Shown: positions 16,052 through 25,692, counted from the stretch's first letter. The stretch is DNA of 64,000 nucleotides from Drouetiella sp036703255 (GCA_036703255.1 DATNPL010000153.1:1-64000); one strand, 5' to 3'. Program-made: numbers and translations. The notes: a model not told the origin generated them from the letters alone.

Positions 16052-18106
16052 ATGATTTGCTGTATCAATCCCCAATGCCAGAAGCCGCTCAATCCCGATG
16101 ATGCCAAAATTTGTCAAAGCTGCGGTTCACCGCTGGTTCGGCTAAGAGAGCGCTATCGGGCCATGAGTCCGCTGGGGCAGGGTGGTTTTGGCAGAACTTA
16201 TCTTGCTCAAGACGAAGATCGTTTAAATAGCCACTGCGTCATCAAGCAATTTTCGCCGCAGGTGCAGGGCACAAAGTCGATGGAGAAGGCGATTCGGCTG
16301 TTTACACAAGAGGCCGTTCGTCTGGATGAGCTAGCAGCGCATCCGCAGATTCCTAACCTGCTGGCCTATTTTGAGCAGGGCGGATTTCTTTATCTGGTGC
16401 AGCAGTTTGTTGAGGGGCAAAGTTTGCTCCAAGAAATGCGGCAACAAGGCGCGTTTAACGAGCGCCAAATCCGAGATGTGTTAGCCGATGTGTTGCCTGT
16501 ACTGCGGTTTATTCACAAGCATCAGGTCATTCATCGCGACATTACGCCTACCAACATCCTGCGTCGCAAAGCAGACGATCGCCTGATTTTGATTGACTTT
16601 GGTGTAGCCAAACAAATTGATGAAGAAGCGAGCACCGAACAGCCGGGTACCCGGATTGGCACCGAGGGCTATGCGCCTATAGAACAGTTTCGAGGCGGCA
16701 AGGCTTACCCCGCTAGCGATCTCTATAGTCTAGGGGCAACCTGTCTGCATTTGCTAACCGCCACCCGTCCTGACAATTTGTATGATCCGCTCAACGGACG
16801 CTGGATCTGGCGAGAATATCTCCATAGCCAAGGGAAAAAGCCCGTTAGCGATCAGCTTGCCTATATTTTGGATAATCTGCTGCGTGATTTGGTGGGCGAT
16901 CGCTATCAGTCTGCCGATGAGGTAATGCGAGATCTGAATGCTGATTCGTTTCATCCGCCAGACAAAGTAGCAAACTCTATGAAGGCTAGTAGTGCGGCTG
17001 GGTCGCCGCCGCCGCCTCAGCCCGCGCCGCCTTTCCCAACGGTTAGACCTGCGGCAGCCAAGCTCCCAGTTTCTAAGCCTCCGGTCTCCAAGCCCCCGGT
17101 TTCTCGGCCTCCTGTTTCTAAGCCTCTAGCTCCCTCGCCTTCGGCCTCTCAACCTCCCGTTTCTAAGCCTCCTGTTTCGGGGCAGCCTGGGGCTAGACCT
17201 ACCCCGCTGCGATCTGGCTCATCGCGCTGTATTCAAACGCTGATAGGGCATTCTTCTTGGGTGACAGATATTGCGATTAGTCAATCTACCCCTACCTTTG
17301 CCAGCAGCAGTCTAGATGACAAGATAAAAATCTGGAACCTGACGACGGGAGATGAACTGCTGACCCTGTCAGGGCATACGCGTGGCGTAAACACGATCGC
17401 CATTAGCCCCAATGGCCGCTTTTTGGTCAGCGGTAGCGACGATTACACCGTCAAAATTTGGAACTTTCTGAATGGGGCGCTGCTCAAAACCTTGACCGGG
17501 CACTCCAGAGATGTAACCGCAGTGGCCATTAGCCCCGATGGCCGAATTTTGGTCAGCGGTGGCGAAGACCGAACGGTGCGCCTGTGGGATCTCAACACGG
17601 GTATGCTGCTCAAAGTGCTGAGTAGCGCCTCAGGCATGATTAAGTCGATCGCCCTCAGCCCAGATGGTAACTATTTGGCAAGCGGCGGGTTAGATAACAA
17701 AGTCAACTTATGGAGCCTGAAAACCGGAGAACCGCTCCAGACATTTGTTGGGCACATGAGCCATTTGCATAGCATTGCCTTTAGCCCACGCGGACAGGTT
17801 CTAGCAACTGCCAGCAAAGATAAGTCTATTCGGCTTTGGAACCTGCAAACGGGAGATCTGCTGCGCACCTTGACAGACCATACTAGGGATGTCAATACGA
17901 TCGCCATTACAGCCGACGGCAGAACGCTGATTAGCGGCAGTAGTGACACCACGATTAAACTCTGGGATTTGACCAGCGGCCGAGTCATAGATACCTGGAA
18001 AGAGCATCTGGATACGGTGAATGCGATCGCTCTGAGTCCTGATGGCAAGCTGCTGATCAGCGGCAGTTCTGACAAAACGATCAAAATTTGGCAGCTTCAG
18101 TTCTGA
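16052..18106 (+). CDS. Serine/threonine protein kinase with C-terminal WD40 propeller
   Basis: A 684-aa protein. Residues 1-30 carry a small Cys-rich zinc ribbon (CCINPQCQK, then CQSCGSP). A Hanks-type kinase domain follows (about 35-300): glycine loop LGQGGFGRTYLA, lysine in CVIKQF, catalytic loop VIHRDITPTNIL, metal-binding LIDFGVAKQ. A Pro/Ser/Val-rich linker with repeated PPVSK units joins it to seven WD40 repeats (about 393-684) with GH..WD signatures. The propeller likely binds partners. There is no membrane helix, so it should be cytosolic. ATG at the zinc ribbon is chosen over one 30 bases earlier. It may phosphorylate proteins in a signalling network; substrate unknown. Confidence 0.93.
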   Translation: MICCINPQCQKPLNPDDAKICQSCGSPLVRLRERYRAMSPLGQGGFGRTYLAQDEDRLNSHCVIKQFSPQVQGTKSMEKAIRLFTQEAVRLDELAAHPQIPNLLAYFEQGGFLYLVQQFVEGQSLLQEMRQQGAFNERQIRDVLADVLPVLRFIHKHQVIHRDITPTNILRRKADDRLILIDFGVAKQIDEEASTEQPGTRIGTEGYAPIEQFRGGKAYPASDLYSLGATCLHLLTATRPDNLYDPLNGRWIWREYLHSQGKKPVSDQLAYILDNLLRDLVGDRYQSADEVMRDLNADSFHPPDKVANSMKASSAAGSPPPPQPAPPFPTVRPAAAKLPVSKPPVSKPPVSRPPVSKPLAPSPSASQPPVSKPPVSGQPGARPTPLRSGSSRCIQTLIGHSSWVTDIAISQSTPTFASSSLDDKIKIWNLTTGDELLTLSGHTRGVNTIAISPNGRFLVSGSDDYTVKIWNFLNGALLKTLTGHSRDVTAVAISPDGRILVSGGEDRTVRLWDLNTGMLLKVLSSASGMIKSIALSPDGNYLASGGLDNKVNLWSLKTGEPLQTFVGHMSHLHSIAFSPRGQVLATASKDKSIRLWNLQTGDLLRTLTDHTRDVNTIAITADGRTLISGSSDTTIKLWDLTSGRVIDTWKEHLDTVNAIALSPDGKLLISGSSDKTIKIWQLQF
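17070..17186 (+). repeat. In-frame PPVSK repeat linker of the WD40 kinase
   Basis: About 117 bases of degenerate 15-bp units encoding PPVSK-type pentapeptides join the kinase and propeller. The pattern looks like expansion and contraction of a minisatellite and gives a flexible linker. Confidence 0.7.
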
Positions 18107-18172
18107 GCTGTAGAATATTGCTCTGCCTGAATTGCGTGAAGCTACATGTAAAGCTACATAAGACAGTAAAAA

Positions 18173-18212
18173 GCATGAAGGATGCCCTAGAGATCAAGAG
18201 CATCCTTCATGC
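18173..18212. terminator. Bidirectional hairpin between convergent kinase and rplI genes
   Basis: GCATGAAGGATGC and GCATCCTTCATGC form a perfect 13-bp stem with a 14-base loop, between the stops of the plus-strand kinase and minus-strand rplI genes. The T-tracts are short, so termination is inferred mainly from position. Confidence 0.65.
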
Positions 18213-18246
18213 GACTGTAAAAATGGCTGGTTTATTAGCTAGTTTG

Positions 18247-18705
18247 TTAGCTGGCAATCACGCTAATTGCAACAGAGGCTACGACTTCAGGGTGCAGCTT
18301 AATATCTACGTTGTAGCTGCCAAGCTTATTGATTTCAGGAACGGTAATATCACGGCGATCGATTTCAATGCCCAAGGCTGCTTGAATCGCCTCTGCAACA
18401 TCTTGATTGGTTACGGTACCAAAGATGGATTCCTTTTCGCCTTCTTGCTTGGCAATTGTCAAAGCAGTAGCTTTTTCTAGAGCCGCTTTCTGAGCCTCAG
18501 CTTCAATCTTGAGTTCTGCCAAGCGCTTCCTTTCAGCTTCCCGTCTGCGCTCGACCTGCTTCAAAATTCCTGGCGTGGTGTGAACTGCTAGCTTCTGAGG
18601 TAGCAGATAGTTGCGAGCATAGCCAGGCGCAACTTCGACGAGATCGCCAGCTCGACCCAGCTTACCGATGTCTTTATTTAAAACCAACTGAATCCGTTTT
18701 GCCAT
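18247..18705 (-). CDS. rplI: 50S ribosomal protein L9
   Basis: A 152-aa protein with the L9 N-terminal signature VQLVLNKDIGKLGRAGDLV-like (here IQLVLNKDIGKLGRAGDLV), followed by VAPGYARNYLLPQKLAV. A long central helix (about 40-75) rich in Arg, Glu and Ala leads to the C-terminal rRNA-binding domain containing FGTVTNQDVAEAI. L9 binds 23S rRNA and helps keep reading frame. The gene stands alone, convergent with the WD40 kinase. Confidence 0.96.
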   Translation of the reverse strand: MAKRIQLVLNKDIGKLGRAGDLVEVAPGYARNYLLPQKLAVHTTPGILKQVERRREAERKRLAELKIEAEAQKAALEKATALTIAKQEGEKESIFGTVTNQDVAEAIQAALGIEIDRRDITVPEINKLGSYNVDIKLHPEVVASVAISVIAS

Positions 18706-18964
18706 GAGCGTTCCCCTATGTCTACCCTTAAATCTTTTATATAGCGTTAACCGATGACGCTATGGTTTGGTCATTTTCTTGCCAGTCTATTATCGTACCG
18801 AAAGCCTATGGGCGATCGCAACCTATTGATTAAAATTGGTTGGCTCAGACGAGATGTTTTCAGTCACAAGCTGTGCTTTGCAATCCCGCAAGTTAAAAGC
18901 CACAACTTAAAAGCGATATGATCGCTAGGGCTATCAATCGCCTGACCTGATATTTCATCGCTCC

Positions 18965-19453
18965 ATGACAACAATCCTCACCCTTGACGCTCAAACGCTC
19001 GATCGCCTCGATCTTGCCCCTGCTCAGACGCTGATTGAGGGTTGGCTCGCAGAAGCACAATCTTCACCAGGTGCGATCGCCCATCATGAGCAAGAGATCC
19101 AGTTTCAAATTGACTATCCCCGAGATCCGACAGACCCCAGAGAGTTGTCCGAGATTCCTGAAATTCGGCTGTGGTTTGTGCGGTTAGATGCCCGCTATCC
19201 TTGGCTACCCTACGTCCTCAACTGGCAAGGTGAACTGTCTCGCTATACCGCTATGCTGGTGCCGCATCAGTTTGGCTTAGAGGGCATTCTTTATAATCCG
19301 GAAGCTCTAGAGATTTTTGTGATGCAAAAAGTCTTTGTGCTGATGGACTGGACGCAGCAACAGGGCATCGCTAGCCGCACCAAGATGAAGTTCATCACAA
19401 AAACGTTGGGGTACGAACTCGACGACGGCTTTTTTGATCTAGTGGGATTTTAG
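18965..19453 (+). CDS. CRR6-family NdhI maturation factor (DUF1817)
   Basis: A 162-aa soluble protein matching the CRR6/DUF1817 family. In plants and cyanobacteria CRR6 helps mature NdhI and assemble the connecting arm of the photosynthetic NDH-1 complex. Segments such as EIRLWFVRLDARYPWLPYVL, YTAMLVPHQFG and FVLMDWTQQQGI support the call. It is convergent with ndhD, which encodes a membrane subunit of the same complex, so the location fits a role in NDH-1 biogenesis. Assignment is from remembered family sequence, not a search. Confidence 0.85.
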   Translation: MTTILTLDAQTLDRLDLAPAQTLIEGWLAEAQSSPGAIAHHEQEIQFQIDYPRDPTDPRELSEIPEIRLWFVRLDARYPWLPYVLNWQGELSRYTAMLVPHQFGLEGILYNPEALEIFVMQKVFVLMDWTQQQGIASRTKMKFITKTLGYELDDGFFDLVGF

Positions 19454-19522
19454 CTCCCCTAGCTCTCGTGCAATCAGATCCAATCGGTCAAAACATCTTA
19501 GTGGGCGAGTTCACCAATATTG

Positions 19523-19550
19523 AAGGGGATGGAGTTATCTCCATCCCCTT
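19523..19550. terminator. Bidirectional hairpin between crr6-like gene and ndhD
   Basis: A perfect 12-bp stem, AAGGGGATGGAG / CTCCATCCCCTT, with a TTAT loop lies midway between the two convergent stop codons. On the plus strand TTTCG follows; it probably serves both transcripts. Confidence 0.75.
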
Positions 19551-19601
19551 TCGATTGCCTTGCAAACTGCCGTAACTTGCCGAGCAGGGCTTAGCTAAAG
19601 C

Positions 19602-21206
19602 TTAGTTTGCAGCGCTAATCAAGTTCTTAGAATCTCCAATTGCAGGAGAAGCAATGACCGATCGCTTGAACTGATCCAGAGGCTGTTCTGCCAGCACAGG
19701 CAGAACCTGACGGACTTGAGCGGCGACTTCAACCGTTTTAGCGTCGTAGGTTTGAGTAGCCAGCTTGGGATAAACTCCGATAGCAATGATGGGAATCAGC
19801 AGGCAGAGCGCGATGAAAGCTTCGCGAGGCTGGGCATCCGTTAAAGTCACATGGGACACTAGCTCGGCATTTTCTTCGCCGTAGAAGACGGTGCGCAGCA
19901 TTGAAAGCAGGTAGATAGAAGAGAGAATGACGCCGATCGCCGCTAGTGAAACGATCGCGACCTTGAACGGAGTGCTGTAGGCATCGCTGGTGGCAAAACC
20001 GAGGAACACTGAAATCTCGCTGACAAAACCACTCATGCCAGGTAGCGCTAGAGAAGCCATCGAACCTGCGGTGAACAGAGCGAACACTGTCGGCATTTGC
20101 TTAGCCATGCCGCCCATCTCGTCCATCATCAAGGTGTGGGTGCGATCGTAAGCTACACCTGCCAAGAAGAAGAGCGTCGCAGCAATTAATCCATGCGACA
20201 CCATTTGCAGCACGGCACCACTCAGCCCCAACTCTGTGAAGGCAGAAATTCCGATTAGCACAAAGCCCATGTGGGCGATCGAAGAGTAGGCTAGTCGTCG
20301 CTTCAGATTGGTTTGAGCAAATGCTGTGAGAGAGGCATAGACCACGCTAATGGCACCCAAGACTGCTAGGACGGGAGCAAAGTAGACATGGGCGTTAGAC
20401 AACATTTCAATATTGATACGAATCAGCGCATAGCCTGCCATCTTGAGCAGCACGCCTGCCAAAATCATCGATACAGGTGCAGGTGCTTCGCTGTGGGCAT
20501 CGGGTAGCCAGGTGTGAAGTGGAAAAATAGGTAGCTTCACGCCAAAGGCAATCAGGAAAGCCGCATACATCAGTAACTCGAAGGAGAGGGAGTAGTCTTT
20601 CATTCCCAGTTCCTGCATGTTGAAGGTGACTGTATCTCCGTAGAATGCCATCGCTAGAGCCGCCACCAGAATGAAGACTGAGGCGATCGCGGTATATAAA
20701 ATAAATTTGGTAGCGGCATACTGACGACGCTGCCCGCCCCAGGTTGCAATCAGCAGATAGACCGGAACCAATTCCAATTCCCACATGAGGAAGAACAGCA
20801 GCAAATCCTGGGCTACGAATACCCCAATCTGAGCGCTATACATGGTCAGCATCAGGAAGTAGAACAGGCGAGGTCTATAGGTAATCTTCCAGGACGCGAA
20901 AATGGCCAGCGTTGTGACTAACCCGGTCAAAATGACCAGCGGCATCGAGAGTCCATCAACGGCCAAAGACCAGTTCAGGCCAATTTGCGGAATCCAGGCA
21001 TAGTTCTCAACCAGTTGGAAACCTGAATCGCCCAGGGTGTAGTGTTTCCAGAAGGTGTAGATAATCAGGGTAAACTCGGTCAAACCCACGCCTAGCGCAT
21101 AGGAACGAACCGTCTTTCCGTACTTATCTGGCAAAAACGGAATCGCTAACGATGCCAGCAGCGGAAAGAGGATGAGGGTTGTGAGCCAAGGAAATTGTGT
21201 AGTCAT
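19602..21206 (-). CDS. ndhD: NAD(P)H-quinone oxidoreductase chain 4 (NdhD)
   Basis: A 534-aa, about 14-helix membrane subunit of cyanobacterial NDH-1, one of the antiporter-like proton-pumping subunits. Key segments are MWELELVPVYLLIATWGG, HTWLPDAHSEAPAPVSMILAG and the later SHGLIAATLFFLAGVAYDRT. It resembles the respiratory/cyclic electron-flow NdhD1 type more than the CO2-uptake NdhD3/4 type, though this cannot be settled by eye. No ndhF is adjacent, unlike the common ndhF1-ndhD1 order; 766 bases without a recognised gene lie upstream. Confidence 0.95.
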   Translation of the reverse strand: MTTQFPWLTTLILFPLLASLAIPFLPDKYGKTVRSYALGVGLTEFTLIIYTFWKHYTLGDSGFQLVENYAWIPQIGLNWSLAVDGLSMPLVILTGLVTTLAIFASWKITYRPRLFYFLMLTMYSAQIGVFVAQDLLLFFLMWELELVPVYLLIATWGGQRRQYAATKFILYTAIASVFILVAALAMAFYGDTVTFNMQELGMKDYSLSFELLMYAAFLIAFGVKLPIFPLHTWLPDAHSEAPAPVSMILAGVLLKMAGYALIRINIEMLSNAHVYFAPVLAVLGAISVVYASLTAFAQTNLKRRLAYSSIAHMGFVLIGISAFTELGLSGAVLQMVSHGLIAATLFFLAGVAYDRTHTLMMDEMGGMAKQMPTVFALFTAGSMASLALPGMSGFVSEISVFLGFATSDAYSTPFKVAIVSLAAIGVILSSIYLLSMLRTVFYGEENAELVSHVTLTDAQPREAFIALCLLIPIIAIGVYPKLATQTYDAKTVEVAAQVRQVLPVLAEQPLDQFKRSVIASPAIGDSKNLISAAN

Positions 21207-21972
21207 GATGGGAGCCTACCCAAAAATTTCAGTTGATGTGGAGGTTTCAAGCTTCTAACTCAGGTGCCTGTGAAGCAACCTGTGGCTCGAATTTGTAGAA
21301 GAGGTGCACCCACCTTGAAGGGGAGGCTAGATGCTGAACACTCTCGTACTTGGCTTGAACAAGATGCGAGCAATGTACAATGCCGCTGAACCTGTTAATC
21401 GGGTAGTAGTCTGAGGGCAATGAGTCCTGAGGCTAGAAATCCTGAGATCAGGCGTGACCTTTGCACCTATTCCACAAAGCGCTCAATTACAGATCGAGCA
21501 AAGACTGCTTTGAATCGGTATCGAACGTGTCAGTAGGAAAATGTACTCATTTACTTTGACTCTTAAAGCATACCCCAATGTTAAGTTAAATTAACTTTAA
21601 TTGAGACAATCTGCGATTTCTTTAGCCAATATTTCAAAACATAAAGTAGAGATAATACCTCAACGCTCTGAATTGCTTAAGTTTGAGAGGGTGTTAGAGC
21701 CGCGATCGCTGTAATTTCAGTCACAAAATCTGGGCTATGGCTGCGAGTATTGGCGATCGCACTTCCGTAAAAATTCGTTACAATTTCCTCCCGCTTTAGC
21801 CTACGAGTGAGTCGAGCAGAATTCCGGATACATTTCGCAACATTTCTCGTAAACTTCTGCAACCGATCATGGATAGATGAACTCAAGGGTGTGTTCAAAA
21901 AACCTTGGATTCAACAGCCATGTTGAATTTGCAATCCTGAAGCTCTGCGATCACTGAACTTTAATTGAATTT
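21207..21972. other. Long intergenic region between divergent ndhD and recQ
   Basis: No convincing gene in 766 bases. An AT-rich palindrome AAGTTAAATTAACTT lies at 21583-21597, about 380 bp upstream of ndhD, and could be an operator. A minus-strand ORF of 73 codons (21677-21898) has unremarkable composition and no ribosome-binding site, and was not accepted. The region should hold both divergent promoters and possibly a long ndhD leader. Confidence 0.5.
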
Positions 21973-23508
21973 GTGCAAAAGGATCAAAGGCTGGGCATTC
22001 TAACAGCAGTGCTTTGCAATGAATCAGGGATGCATCTGCCCTTTCTCAAAGATCAGGACAAAGACCAGAATATTGACTGGCAAACCGTTCGCCATCGCTT
22101 TCAAGAAATCTGGGGATACGACGACTTTCGAGCACCCCAAGGGGAAATTATCCAAAGTCTGTTGACGCGTCAGGATGCTCTGATCGTTATGCCGACGGGG
22201 GGTGGTAAGTCTCTTTGCTTCCAGCTTCCTGCTCTACTGCGCCAGGGTCTGACGCTGGTCGTTTCGCCTCTGGTAGCTCTCATGGAGAACCAGGTACAAG
22301 ATCTAAAGCGTCGTCGTTTGCCTGCTGCGTTGCTGCATAGCGAGTTACCCAGCCGCGATCGCAAACAGGTGTTATGGGCGATCGAGCATCAAAAACTGCG
22401 TTTGCTTTACCTTTCGCCAGAGACGCTTCTCAGCGCACCCGTTTGGGAGCGGTTGATGCGCCCAGAGGTGCAGATTAATGGGCTGATTTTGGATGAGGCG
22501 CATTGCCTGGTTCAATGGGGCGATACGTTTCGTCCGGCCTATCGGCGGTTAGGAACCGTGCGATCAGCGCTGCTGCAAGCCAAGCCCCATAGCCCGATGG
22601 CGATCGCTGCCTTTACGGCTACCGCCGATCCGCAGGCGCAGCAAACCATTCGCCAAGTCTTGCAGCTCCAAGAGCCGCAAATTTTTCTACAAAGCCCCTA
22701 TCGCGCTAACCTAGACCTGTCTGTGCAGATTGCCTGGACGCCCAGAGATCGACGGCAAAAGCTTTTGCGCTTCATTCAACAGGGCGATCGGCAAGCGGGT
22801 CTGGTGTATGTGCGCACCCGCCGCGATGGTGAAGAGCTAGCGACTTGGCTGAGACAGCAAGGATTTCAAACGGCAGCCTATCACGCCGGACTCAGCCCAG
22901 AAGAGCGTCGTCAAATGGAGGCGGACTGGATTGCGGGCAGCCTACAATTCGTGGTTTGTACCAGCGCCTTTGGTATGGGGATCGACAAAAGTAATGTCCG
23001 CTGGGTTGCCCACTTTCATGCGCCCCTGCTGCTGTCTGAATATGTGCAGGAGGTAGGCAGAGGCGGACGCGATCGCAAGCGATCGCAAGCGTTGACCCTG
23101 GTGAGCGAACCGACTGGGTGGCTAGACTCGGCTGACCAGCAGCGCCAGCAGTTTTTTCAGAATCAGATGCAGAAGCAGCAGCAGATTGCTCAAAAGCTAA
23201 TGCGGCAGCTTCCCGACCAGGGTGAAATTAGCGCTGTCACCCGACAGTTTAAAGAGGGTGCGATCGCCTTGTCTCTGCTTCATAGCACCGGACAGCTAGA
23301 ATGGCGCGATCCCTTTCATTACCAGATCGATCGCGCTGCCAAATCCCAGACGGCTTGCCAAACCCAGGCCCCGCAGCAAATGGTGAAATATCTCAATAGC
23401 CGCACATGCCGCTGGGGATTTTTGCTAGACGCGTTTGGATTTTCGTCAGAGGCGGAGGCTTTGCAGGTTAGAGGGTGTCAACATTGCGATCGCTGCCGCG
23501 CTAATTGA
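21973..23508 (+). CDS. recQ: RecQ-family ATP-dependent DNA helicase, short form
   Basis: A 511-aa superfamily 2 helicase. Motif 0 is FRAPQGEIIQ, Walker A is MPTGGGKSLCFQLPAL, and the Walker B box is LDEAHCL rather than DEAH-CI. Motif VI is QEVGRGGRDRKRS. The C-terminal zinc region keeps four cysteines (NSRTCRWGFLLDAF and CQHCDRC), but the protein ends there, so the winged-helix and HRDC domains of E. coli RecQ are missing. It unwinds DNA 3'-5' in recombination repair; the truncated accessory region may change substrate choice. The start is uncertain: a GTG is used here, and an in-frame ATG occurs at 22030, still before the helicase motifs. Confidence 0.9.
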   Translation: MQKDQRLGILTAVLCNESGMHLPFLKDQDKDQNIDWQTVRHRFQEIWGYDDFRAPQGEIIQSLLTRQDALIVMPTGGGKSLCFQLPALLRQGLTLVVSPLVALMENQVQDLKRRRLPAALLHSELPSRDRKQVLWAIEHQKLRLLYLSPETLLSAPVWERLMRPEVQINGLILDEAHCLVQWGDTFRPAYRRLGTVRSALLQAKPHSPMAIAAFTATADPQAQQTIRQVLQLQEPQIFLQSPYRANLDLSVQIAWTPRDRRQKLLRFIQQGDRQAGLVYVRTRRDGEELATWLRQQGFQTAAYHAGLSPEERRQMEADWIAGSLQFVVCTSAFGMGIDKSNVRWVAHFHAPLLLSEYVQEVGRGGRDRKRSQALTLVSEPTGWLDSADQQRQQFFQNQMQKQQQIAQKLMRQLPDQGEISAVTRQFKEGAIALSLLHSTGQLEWRDPFHYQIDRAAKSQTACQTQAPQQMVKYLNSRTCRWGFLLDAFGFSSEAEALQVRGCQHCDRCRAN

Positions 23509-23535
23509 ACCTAAACGTCAAACCCAAAAGCTGAA

Positions 23536-24147
23536 CTACTGGCGGTTCATGCATTGCAGTAGCCAGAGTGTGGCTATCAGGCCGACGAAGTGCGCCATGA
23601 TGGTGTTGGTGTTGGACTGCACCAGAAAAATATCCAGCGGCGTGATGAAGCGGAGAGAATTGCCCGAGAAAACGGCAAAGCCCTGAGAAAAAGACTTCCC
23701 TACCAAGGAACCGACGATCGCTTGGGCACCAAAGATGGTCAGCAGCATGCCGATCAAATTGACGAACAGCCCAATCCGCAGAGCCTGAACCACATCTCCT
23801 CGCTTGGGGCGAGACTGGGCATCGGGGGTTTTGAGCTTGCGCGCCAGGCGAGTGTAGCGAAAAGCCCAGAATGCCCCGGCGAAAAGGCAAAGCAAGCCCA
23901 GAATTGCTAATAGTAGCCCGATTCCTGTCTCTGCACTGGCGATCGGCGTTTGTCCAGGAATGCCTTGAGTTCCGGGCTGAACCGCAGATGTTGCCCCTAA
24001 TCCAGAGGCGGCAAATAGCAGGACAAGTGCTGAAACGAATGCCAAGATAATTTGCACCCAAAAGCTTGCCCAGCCCGTTAGCCAAAAGGCCCCGGCGACA
24101 CGCTTGACGGCAGGAGGAATAGAGTAAGAGTCTGATTGACGGGTCAT
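23536..24147 (-). CDS. DUF3611 family four-helix membrane protein
   Basis: A 203-aa protein of the DUF3611 family, conserved in cyanobacteria and plants. Four hydrophobic helices are visible: WASFWVQIILAFVSALVLLF, GIGLLLAILGLLCLFAGAFW, LRIGLFVNLIGMLLTIFG, and a C-terminal NTIMAHFVGLIATLWLL. A positively charged loop RYTRLARKLK follows helix two. It probably resides in the thylakoid or plasma membrane; no function is established from sequence. It is convergent with recQ, with 27 bases between stops. Confidence 0.82.
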   Translation of the reverse strand: MTRQSDSYSIPPAVKRVAGAFWLTGWASFWVQIILAFVSALVLLFAASGLGATSAVQPGTQGIPGQTPIASAETGIGLLLAILGLLCLFAGAFWAFRYTRLARKLKTPDAQSRPKRGDVVQALRIGLFVNLIGMLLTIFGAQAIVGSLVGKSFSQGFAVFSGNSLRFITPLDIFLVQSNTNTIMAHFVGLIATLWLLQCMNRQ

Positions 24148-24536
24148 AATTTCTGTCGAAGGAACTCAGCGCAGTTTAAGACTTAAACTCCTGGTTCCCA
24201 AAGAGGATGGGGCATCAACAAAGCACCTGAGCGTAAGATAGCAGAATCGCTGCATTCGTACCAGTAGGTTGTGCCGTTGCCAGCAGTTCTTACTTATAAG
24301 TGTAGAGGGCTGTGGGTTGAGAGGGTTGGCAGCAGACAAACTCTTTTATTTTCTAGAAAAAGATTTAGACTTCTTGCAGTTGTGAAGGGTGGCGCGTCTT
24401 TGCCGAGCGGCAGCCATTGGGCAGGCGATCGCCCTAATCTAGGCGGCACAGCCCGATAAGTCGATACAATGAGAACCTTCACAGGGTTTGAGAGCGTAGG
24501 GATTCGAGATTAGGACTTTGCAGAGGTAGGCAATCG
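24148..24536. other. Intergenic region upstream of the pseudouridine synthase
   Basis: No gene recognised. It contains a 12-bp palindrome TTTTCTAGAAAA (24349-24360) and the short palindrome CTTATAAG (24293-24300). It presumably contains promoters for the two divergent genes. Confidence 0.45.
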
Positions 24537-25481
24537 GTGAATAGCGCGATTGAGGTGAATGTTGAGCTAGGGAAAGTGGAACAGGGAACAGAGCGAATTG
24601 ATCGCTACCTGGCCGACCAAGTGCCCGATTTGTCGCGATCGCGCATCCAGAAGCTGATTGAACAGGGGCAGATTCAAGTCAATGGGCAGGTTTGTCTGTC
24701 TAAGAAAGTGACGGTGCAGGGGGGCGATCGCATCTCTGTTGTGGTTCCCGATGCAGAGCCGCTCGATTTGCAGCCTGAAGCCATGCCATTAGAAATTCTC
24801 TATGAAGACGAGCAGTTGATTATTCTCAACAAGCCGATGGGGTTGGTGGTGCATCCCGCCCCAGGTCATGAGGGCGGCACGTTGGTGAATGCGCTGCTGG
24901 CTCACTGTGGCGACCAACTGGCCGGAATTGGAGGCGTGCAGCGTCCCGGCATTGTGCATCGGCTGGATAAAGACACGAGCGGGGCGATCGCCATTGCCAA
25001 AACAGATGTCGCCCATCGGCACCTTCAGGCTCAGTTCAAAACCAAGACCGCCCGCCGAGAATATCTAGCGGTCGTGTTTGGTGCGCCCGCTGCCATTCAT
25101 GGCACGATTGATGCACCCGTGGGACGACACCCGGTCGATCGCAAAAAGATGGCGATCGTGCCAGAAGAAAAAGGCGGCAGACGCGCAGTTACCCATTGGC
25201 AAGTCGAGGAGCGGCTGGGCAACTATAGCGTCATGCGCTTCCAGTTAGAGACAGGGCGAACTCACCAAATTCGGGTTCATAGCGCCCATATCAATCACCC
25301 CGTGGTCGGCGATCCGGTCTATGGTGCCGGACGATCGGTAGGAGTCAAGCTTAACGGTCAGGCGCTACATGCCCAAAAACTGCGGCTTCAGCACCCGGTG
25401 AGTGGCGAATGGCTAGAGGCGATCGCTCCTTTACCGTCAGAGTTTGTCAAGCTAGTCGAGGCTTTGCGCCGACGGCGTTAG
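24537..25481 (+). CDS. rluD: RluA-family 23S rRNA pseudouridine synthase (RluD-like)
   Basis: A 314-aa protein with an N-terminal S4 RNA-binding domain (RIDRYLADQVPDLSRSRIQK, about 20-75) and an RluA catalytic domain. The catalytic Asp lies in HRLDKDTSGAIAIAKT; GRTHQIRVHSAHINHPVVGD is the second family signature. It converts uridines to pseudouridine in 23S rRNA; domain order and length best fit RluD, which modifies helix 69, but the exact target is inferred. A GTG start is used because the frame has no upstream ATG and the S4 domain begins soon after. Confidence 0.92.
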   Translation: MNSAIEVNVELGKVEQGTERIDRYLADQVPDLSRSRIQKLIEQGQIQVNGQVCLSKKVTVQGGDRISVVVPDAEPLDLQPEAMPLEILYEDEQLIILNKPMGLVVHPAPGHEGGTLVNALLAHCGDQLAGIGGVQRPGIVHRLDKDTSGAIAIAKTDVAHRHLQAQFKTKTARREYLAVVFGAPAAIHGTIDAPVGRHPVDRKKMAIVPEEKGGRRAVTHWQVEERLGNYSVMRFQLETGRTHQIRVHSAHINHPVVGDPVYGAGRSVGVKLNGQALHAQKLRLQHPVSGEWLEAIAPLPSEFVKLVEALRRRR

Positions 25482-25692
25482 GGTCGGGGCAAGTTTTGAT
25501 TGCACTTTCACATCCAACTGAGCAATGAATACTCAATCTGCTCTTACTCGCGATCGCCTGTGAACGGGCAGGTTTTGGCTGCACCTTTGCATTCAACTGG
25601 GCAACAAATGCCAAAATCTGCCCGGAATTGCCAATTTCTAGGAGGCGTCTTGTTCGATCGCGAATTCATGCAACGGATGGCGGTTGCCGTCC

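Noticed and set aside
18088..18480. Plus-strand frame of 130 codons at the end of the WD40 kinase
   Set aside because: Mostly antisense to rplI, a confident ribosomal protein gene.
23501..24085. Minus-strand frame of 194 codons overlapping the DUF3611 gene
   Set aside because: Same strand, different frame from a recognisable membrane protein; Arg/Cys-rich composition is typical of a shadow frame.
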